The position numbers and the translations under genes were made by a program. Positions 4,252-8,244 of a stretch of DNA of 8,244 nt are shown piece by piece. The DNA lies in the NCBI GenBank assembly GCA_018333405.1, contig JAGXSR010000108.1, positions 1-8,244 on the forward strand. The letters are read 5' to 3'. This DNA comes from Dethiobacter sp. (GTDB lineage Bacteria; Bacillota; Dethiobacteria; DTU022). Below the pieces are notes generated by a model that was not told the DNA's origin, made no database searches, and saw only the letters and a program-made list of their open reading frames with translations. Each line of letters starts with the position of its first letter. Positions within the stretch are counted from its first letter, which is position 1.

Positions 4252-6657
4252 TTAATGCCGCACCGTGATCTCATCTTTGGATCCACCCGTACTTTCCTGC
4301 TTGAGCAGCTCCGCGGGCACCGGATCTCCTGTCCCGTCTGTTTTTCCATCCCGGGCCAGCGCCAGCTCCAGCACTTCATCCATGTGTTCGACCAGCTTGA
4401 CCTCAACCTTGCGCCGGACGTTTTCCGGAATATCCGCCAGATCCCGGCGATTCTCTGCCGGCATGATCATAAGGCGAATTCCGGCTCGGTGCGCGGCCAG
4501 CATTTTCTCTTTAATTCCACCCACCGGCAGCACCCGGCCACGCAAGGTGATCTCTCCGGTGAGGGTAACATCCCGGCGTACCGGCGTTTTGGTTAAAGCC
4601 GAGGCCAGGGCGGTAGCCATGGTTATACCGGCGGAAGGACCGTCTTTGGGGATCGCCCCCTCCGGCACATGTATATGGATATCATAGCGCTCGTGAAAAT
4701 CTTCGTCCAAGCCTAAGCTGGCGGCGCGGGAGCGGACATAACTTAAAGCAGCCTGAGCCGATTCCTGCATCACCTCGCCCAGTTTACCGGTCAGGGTAAC
4801 CTTGCCTTTTCCTTTAAGCAGCGTAACTTCAACGGTCAGCAGATCGCCGCCCGCCTCTGTCCAAGCCAAGCCGGCGGCAACCCCCACCTGATCTTCCTTT
4901 TCCGCAGCCCCGTAGCGGTAGAGGGGCACACCCAGGTACTTTTGCAAGGCCTGATTGGAAAGGCGAATCCGGGTCCGGCGATCTTTTACCACTTCCCGGG
5001 CGGCCTTACGGCAGATCCCGGCCAGATTGCGCTCCAGACTGCGCACACCCGCTTCACGGGTATACTCGCGGACAATGCGGCGGATACTGCCTTCAGATAC
5101 TGCCAGGTTATCCACCGTGAGTCCGTGCTCCCGGATCTGCTTGGGCATCAGATGGCGCCGCGCGATTTCCACCTTTTCTTCTTCCGTATAACCCGGCAAA
5201 TGGATAATCTCCATCCGGTCCAGCAGCGGCTGGGGGATACGAAAAGAGTTGTTGGCGGTGGTGATAAACATAACCTGGGACAGGTCGAAAGGCACTTCGA
5301 TATAATGATCGCTGAAGGTGCTGTTTTGCTCAGGATCGAGCACCTCCAGCAGAGCGGAAGAGGGGTCACCGCGGAAATCAGTGGACATCTTGTCTATTTC
5401 GTCCATCAGAAAGACCGGGTTTTTCGACTTGGCCTGGCGCATCCCCTGAATAATCCGCCCGGGTAAAGCGCCCACATAGGTGCGGCGGTGGCCGCGGACC
5501 TCAGCTTCATCGCGCACACCGCCCAGCGAGATGCGTACAAAATTTCGTTCCAAGGCACGAGCCACGGATCGGGCCAGGGAGGTTTTACCTACGCCGGGCG
5601 GACCGATCAGGCAGAGGATCGGGCCTTTCAGCTTATCCGCCAGTTGCCGGACCGCCAGGTATTCGATAATCCGCTCTTTTACTTTCTTCAGCCCGTAGTG
5701 ATCTTCGTCCAGGATCTGCTCGGCTAAATCCAGATCGAGACGGTCAATCGTGGATACAGCCCAAGGCAGTTCCAGAATCCAGTCCAGATAAGTACGAATA
5801 ACAGTCCCCTCAGCAGCGGCCGGAGGCATCTTTTCCAGCCGCTCCACCTCTTTGAGCGCCTTTTCTCCTACCTCAGCGGGAAGATTTGCTTTGCCGATTT
5901 TCTCACGGTACTCTTCAGCCTCAGCCATGCGCTCGTCTTTTTCACCCAACTCTTTCTGAATCGCCTTCATCTGCTCCCGCAGATAATATTCCTTCTGAGT
6001 TGTTTCCATCTGTTTGCGGACACGCAGATTAATCTTTCGCTCAATTTCTAAAATCTCCATTTCACGGTTGAGGAGATCACTTAACTTTTCCAAGCGGGCC
6101 TTCGGTGTAACCGCCTCCAGAATAGCCTGTTTCTGGTTGATTTTCAGAGTAAGATGGGAGGCGATAATATCAGCCAGCCGGCCCGGTTCTTCGATTTCAC
6201 TGACCGTGATCAGGGTTTCCGGCTGAATCCGGCGGCTGACCTTGATATACTGTTCAAACTGGTAGAGCAGGCTGCGCATCAGGGCATCCACTTCCGGAGA
6301 ACGGGTTTCATCGTCGTGCAGTAATATCGCTTCCACCTTAAAACAAAGTTTTTTGTCGATAAACTTGCCGATACGGGCCCGCTGCAGGCCTTCTACCAGG
6401 ACACGGATAGTGCCGCCGGGCAGCTTGATCAGCTGTTTAATTTCTGCTACCGTGCCCACGGTGTAGAGATCTTCTTCCGCGGGTTCGTCGACCCGGGCAT
6501 CCTTCTGAGCCATCAGAAGAATGCGGTTATCGCCGACCATGGCTTGCTCCAGGGCGGTTACAGATTGTTCCCGGCCTACATCCAGGTGCAGAACCATGTT
6601 CGGAAAAACAAGCACCCCTCGCAACGGAAGCAGGGTCAGCTTTTCTCTCTGCTTCAT
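4252..6657 (-). CDS. lon: ATP-dependent protease Lon (LonA type)
   Basis: Lon is a cytoplasmic hexameric AAA+ protease that degrades misfolded and regulatory proteins. From the ATG at 6655-6657 it has 801 residues. The N-terminal substrate-binding domain (about 6-200) begins LTLLPLRGVLVFPN; a helical linker (about 190-300) follows. The AAA+ module has Walker A GPPGVGKT (352-359) and Walker B FLMDEIDK (416-423). The protease domain has catalytic Ser675 in KDGPSAG and Lys716 in GGIKEK. All catalytic parts are intact. After the usual end around VLELAL there is an extra hydrophilic tail of about 34 residues. An in-frame GTG at 6670-6672 would add five residues but lies inside the Shine-Dalgarno sequence, so ATG is preferred. 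It is separated from lonB by 121 bases and followed by engB. Confidence 0.95.
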   Translation of the reverse strand: MKQREKLTLLPLRGVLVFPNMVLHLDVGREQSVTALEQAMVGDNRILLMAQKDARVDEPAEEDLYTVGTVAEIKQLIKLPGGTIRVLVEGLQRARIGKFIDKKLCFKVEAILLHDDETRSPEVDALMRSLLYQFEQYIKVSRRIQPETLITVSEIEEPGRLADIIASHLTLKINQKQAILEAVTPKARLEKLSDLLNREMEILEIERKINLRVRKQMETTQKEYYLREQMKAIQKELGEKDERMAEAEEYREKIGKANLPAEVGEKALKEVERLEKMPPAAAEGTVIRTYLDWILELPWAVSTIDRLDLDLAEQILDEDHYGLKKVKERIIEYLAVRQLADKLKGPILCLIGPPGVGKTSLARSVARALERNFVRISLGGVRDEAEVRGHRRTYVGALPGRIIQGMRQAKSKNPVFLMDEIDKMSTDFRGDPSSALLEVLDPEQNSTFSDHYIEVPFDLSQVMFITTANNSFRIPQPLLDRMEIIHLPGYTEEEKVEIARRHLMPKQIREHGLTVDNLAVSEGSIRRIVREYTREAGVRSLERNLAGICRKAAREVVKDRRTRIRLSNQALQKYLGVPLYRYGAAEKEDQVGVAAGLAWTEAGGDLLTVEVTLLKGKGKVTLTGKLGEVMQESAQAALSYVRSRAASLGLDEDFHERYDIHIHVPEGAIPKDGPSAGITMATALASALTKTPVRRDVTLTGEITLRGRVLPVGGIKEKMLAAHRAGIRLMIMPAENRRDLADIPENVRRKVEVKLVEHMDEVLELALARDGKTDGTGDPVPAELLKQESTGGSKDEITVRH

Positions 6658-6667
6658 GGATCTAAAT

Positions 6668-6677
6668 ATCACCTCCC
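6668..6677 (-). promoter_or_regulatory. Near-perfect Shine-Dalgarno of lon, widely spaced
   Basis: On the - strand, GGGAGGTGAT matches the 16S rRNA 3' end complement at nine of ten positions. The GGAGG core ends 14 bases before the ATG at 6657, longer than the common 6-9. The only closer in-frame start-like codons are the GTG inside the Shine-Dalgarno itself and an ATA directly after it. The site therefore supports the ATG but with an unusual spacer. Confidence 0.6.
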
Positions 6678-6687
6678 GTAAGGATAT

Positions 6688-6715
6688 AAAAGCAAAATAA
6701 AGCGAGAAGCTTTAT
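6688..6715 (-). terminator. Weak terminator or attenuator between lonB and lon
   Basis: On the - strand, ATAAAGC and GCTTTAT (6697-6715) form a 7-base stem with loop TTCTC, followed directly by TTTGCTTTT (6688-6696). The layout is that of an intrinsic terminator for lonB, but the stem is AT-rich and the T-tract is interrupted, so readthrough into lon is likely. It lies just upstream of the lon ribosome-binding site. Confidence 0.45.
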
Positions 6716-6778
6716 AACTTAAAGTAATTCGCTTCCCACCCATAGTTTCCCTTCTTGGACAAGGATTGCTGCGACCGG

Positions 6779-8244
6779 CTAATTCACCAGGATCGCTTCT
6801 TTAAATACCTCTTCCAAGCTGTTAACCGGCATAATCCTGGCCGGGAAATTATACTTAAAACCCTGTTGCCAATTCTGTTGAGGGATAATAATTTTTTTAA
6901 TCCCCGCTTCTACGGCCGCCTCGATCTTGGCCTGCACTCCGCCGATCGGGCGGATTAAGCCCCGCACCGAAAGCTCTCCGGTCATAGCCGTCAAAGGATC
7001 GACAGGATAGCCGGTCAGTGAAGAGTAAATAGCCACGGCCATACTGACACCTGCAGACGGCCCGTCTACGGGTGTGCCGCCGGGAAAGTTTAAGTGAATG
7101 TCGTAATCACGCAGACTTAAGCCCATGTACCGGCTGAGTACGGTAATTACATTTTCCGCTGCTCCTTTAGCCGTCCCTTTGCGCCGCAAAGTATGGCCCA
7201 TGCCGCCCATCTCTTCTTCCTCCACAATTCCGGTAATGGTCACCTTACCCTGTCCCAGGTTCACCTTGTCGGCGGTAGCCTCCACCTCGATAAGCGTACC
7301 CATATTCGGACCGTAAACAGCCAGTCCGTTGACATACCCAATCTGCGGTTTGTCGGGGGGCTTGCGCTCCGGACGGGGTGACAGCTGGCCGCTGTTAACC
7401 ACCCATTCAATATCTTCTTCCGAAAGGTTAAAACGGCTTTCTCCCTGGGCTATACCCGCCGCCATCTGAATAATATTCACTGCTTCCCGGCCGTTTTTGG
7501 CAAAACGGCTGATTACAGCCAGCGCTTCCCTGGTAATTTCACAGTTAATCCGCCGGGCGGCGTTGGTGGCGATAAGATCAATCTCCGCAGGGCGCAAGCC
7601 CCGAAAAAAAATCTCCAGACAGCGCGAGCGGATCGCCGGCGGCAGCTCGTGAGGCATCCGGGTTGTAGCGCCGATCAGCCGGAAATCGGCAGGCAACCCT
7701 TTTTGAAAGATCTCATGAATGTGACGGGGTATGTTGGTATCTTCGCTGTTGTAATATGAACTCTCCAGGAATACCTTTCTATCTTCCAGCACTTTCAGCA
7801 ATTTGTTGATCTGGATCGGATGCAGCTCTCCGACTTCATCGATAAACAGGATCCCTCCGTGAGCCTTGGTTACAGCGCCTGGCTTGGGCTGGGGTATGCC
7901 GGCCATGCCTAAAGGACCAGCCCCCTGGTATATAGGGTCATGGACTGTCCCGATGAGGGGATCGGCAATTCCGCGCTCATCAAAGCGGGCAGTGGTTGCG
8001 TCCAACTCTGTAAATTTCGCCTCTTTACCGAAGGGACTCAGAGGATTTTTTTTTGCTTCTCCCAGAACCAGCCGGGCTGCTGCGGTTTTGCCGATACCGG
8101 GCGGACCATATAAGATGACATGCTGTGGATTCGGCCCGCACAGGGCCGCGCGCAGCGCCTTTAACCCGCTGCCTTGGCCGATGATCTCATCAAAAGCGGC
8201 GGGCCGTGTCTTTTCAGAAAGCGGTTCCGATAAAGAGATCGCGC
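6779..8244 (-). CDS. lonB: LonB, ATP-dependent Lon-like protease (partial, 5' end off window)
   Basis: LonB is the Lon paralogue found mainly in endospore-forming Firmicutes; in Bacillus subtilis it is expressed in the forespore under sigma-F (established knowledge). The 487 visible residues start in SEKTRPAAFDEIIGQ, before the ATPase core. Numbered from the first visible residue, Walker A is GPPGIGKT (46-53), Walker B GILFIDEVGE (130-139), and the protease dyad is Ser396 in VDGPSAG and Lys439 in GGVQAK. The frame is open to the window edge; the TTG at 8003-8005 is an internal Leu codon (FTELDATTARFDE), not a start. The N-terminus, usually with a membrane-anchoring segment, is missing. Its position directly upstream of lon agrees with the lonB-lonA order in Bacillus and relatives. 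A run of nine A in the coding strand (8046-8054) encodes part of AKKN. Confidence 0.93.
   Translation of the reverse strand, partial: AISLSEPLSEKTRPAAFDEIIGQGSGLKALRAALCGPNPQHVILYGPPGIGKTAAARLVLGEAKKNPLSPFGKEAKFTELDATTARFDERGIADPLIGTVHDPIYQGAGPLGMAGIPQPKPGAVTKAHGGILFIDEVGELHPIQINKLLKVLEDRKVFLESSYYNSEDTNIPRHIHEIFQKGLPADFRLIGATTRMPHELPPAIRSRCLEIFFRGLRPAEIDLIATNAARRINCEITREALAVISRFAKNGREAVNIIQMAAGIAQGESRFNLSEEDIEWVVNSGQLSPRPERKPPDKPQIGYVNGLAVYGPNMGTLIEVEATADKVNLGQGKVTITGIVEEEEMGGMGHTLRRKGTAKGAAENVITVLSRYMGLSLRDYDIHLNFPGGTPVDGPSAGVSMAVAIYSSLTGYPVDPLTAMTGELSVRGLIRPIGGVQAKIEAAVEAGIKKIIIPQQNWQQGFKYNFPARIMPVNSLEEVFKEAILVN

Noticed and set aside
4942..5466. 174-codon open frame on the + strand
   Set aside because: It is antisense to the conserved AAA+ and protease linker part of lon, with no family resemblance. 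Long antisense frames are common opposite such GC-biased codons.
1..8244. CRISPR arrays, transposons, tRNA or rRNA genes, phage genes
   Set aside because: No regularly spaced repeats, transposase or integrase motifs, or tRNA/rRNA-like segments were seen. The gene order looks like stable core chromosome.

Overview
The window looks like chromosomal DNA of an anaerobic, low-oxygen-adapted member of the Firmicutes, probably a class Clostridia-type spore-former of moderate GC. This is inferred from three things: a LonB protease (a Lon paralogue typical of endospore-formers) next to a full-length Lon and the ribosome-assembly GTPase EngB/YsxC; a ferredoxin-dependent 2-oxoacid oxidoreductase; and an oxygen-sensitive HgdC-type activase. 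Shine-Dalgarno sites are strong, and TTG or GTG starts are common. No protein-coding gene was found on the + strand: all seven genes lie on the - strand, so they are transcribed from right to left.

Reading in the direction of transcription: lonB (8244 to 6779, 5' end outside the window), a 121-base spacer with an AT-rich hairpin plus T-tract, lon (6657 to 4252), engB/ysxC (4180 to 3587), an HgdC/BadF-type CoA-dehydratase activase (3590 to 2802, ATGA overlap with engB) and a DUF554 membrane protein (2785 to 2087). Lon to DUF554 is tightly packed and probably one protein-quality-control/ribosome-assembly operon with two metabolic or membrane genes at its end. After a 426-base gene-free region come korA (1660 to 530) and korB (542 to the window edge), overlapping by 13 bases. 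They encode the alpha and beta subunits of a 2-oxoacid:ferredoxin oxidoreductase.

The gene-free region 1661-2086 is the part least explained by housekeeping genes. It holds a good sigma-A-like promoter for korAB on the - strand, two diverged copies of a 27-base element on either side of that promoter, a cluster of helically phased TGTAA boxes, and a strong intrinsic terminator pointing along the + strand, where no protein gene exists. A candidate + strand promoter upstream of that terminator would make a small RNA of about 90 bases with a C-rich, anti-Shine-Dalgarno-like stretch. This is the best candidate for something undescribed, but it rests on sequence pattern only.

Functionally, Lon, LonB and EngB serve proteostasis and 50S subunit assembly. 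KorAB would move electrons between ferredoxin and CoA-dependent 2-oxoacid conversion. The activase would supply ATP-driven low-potential electrons to a partner that is not encoded in the window.
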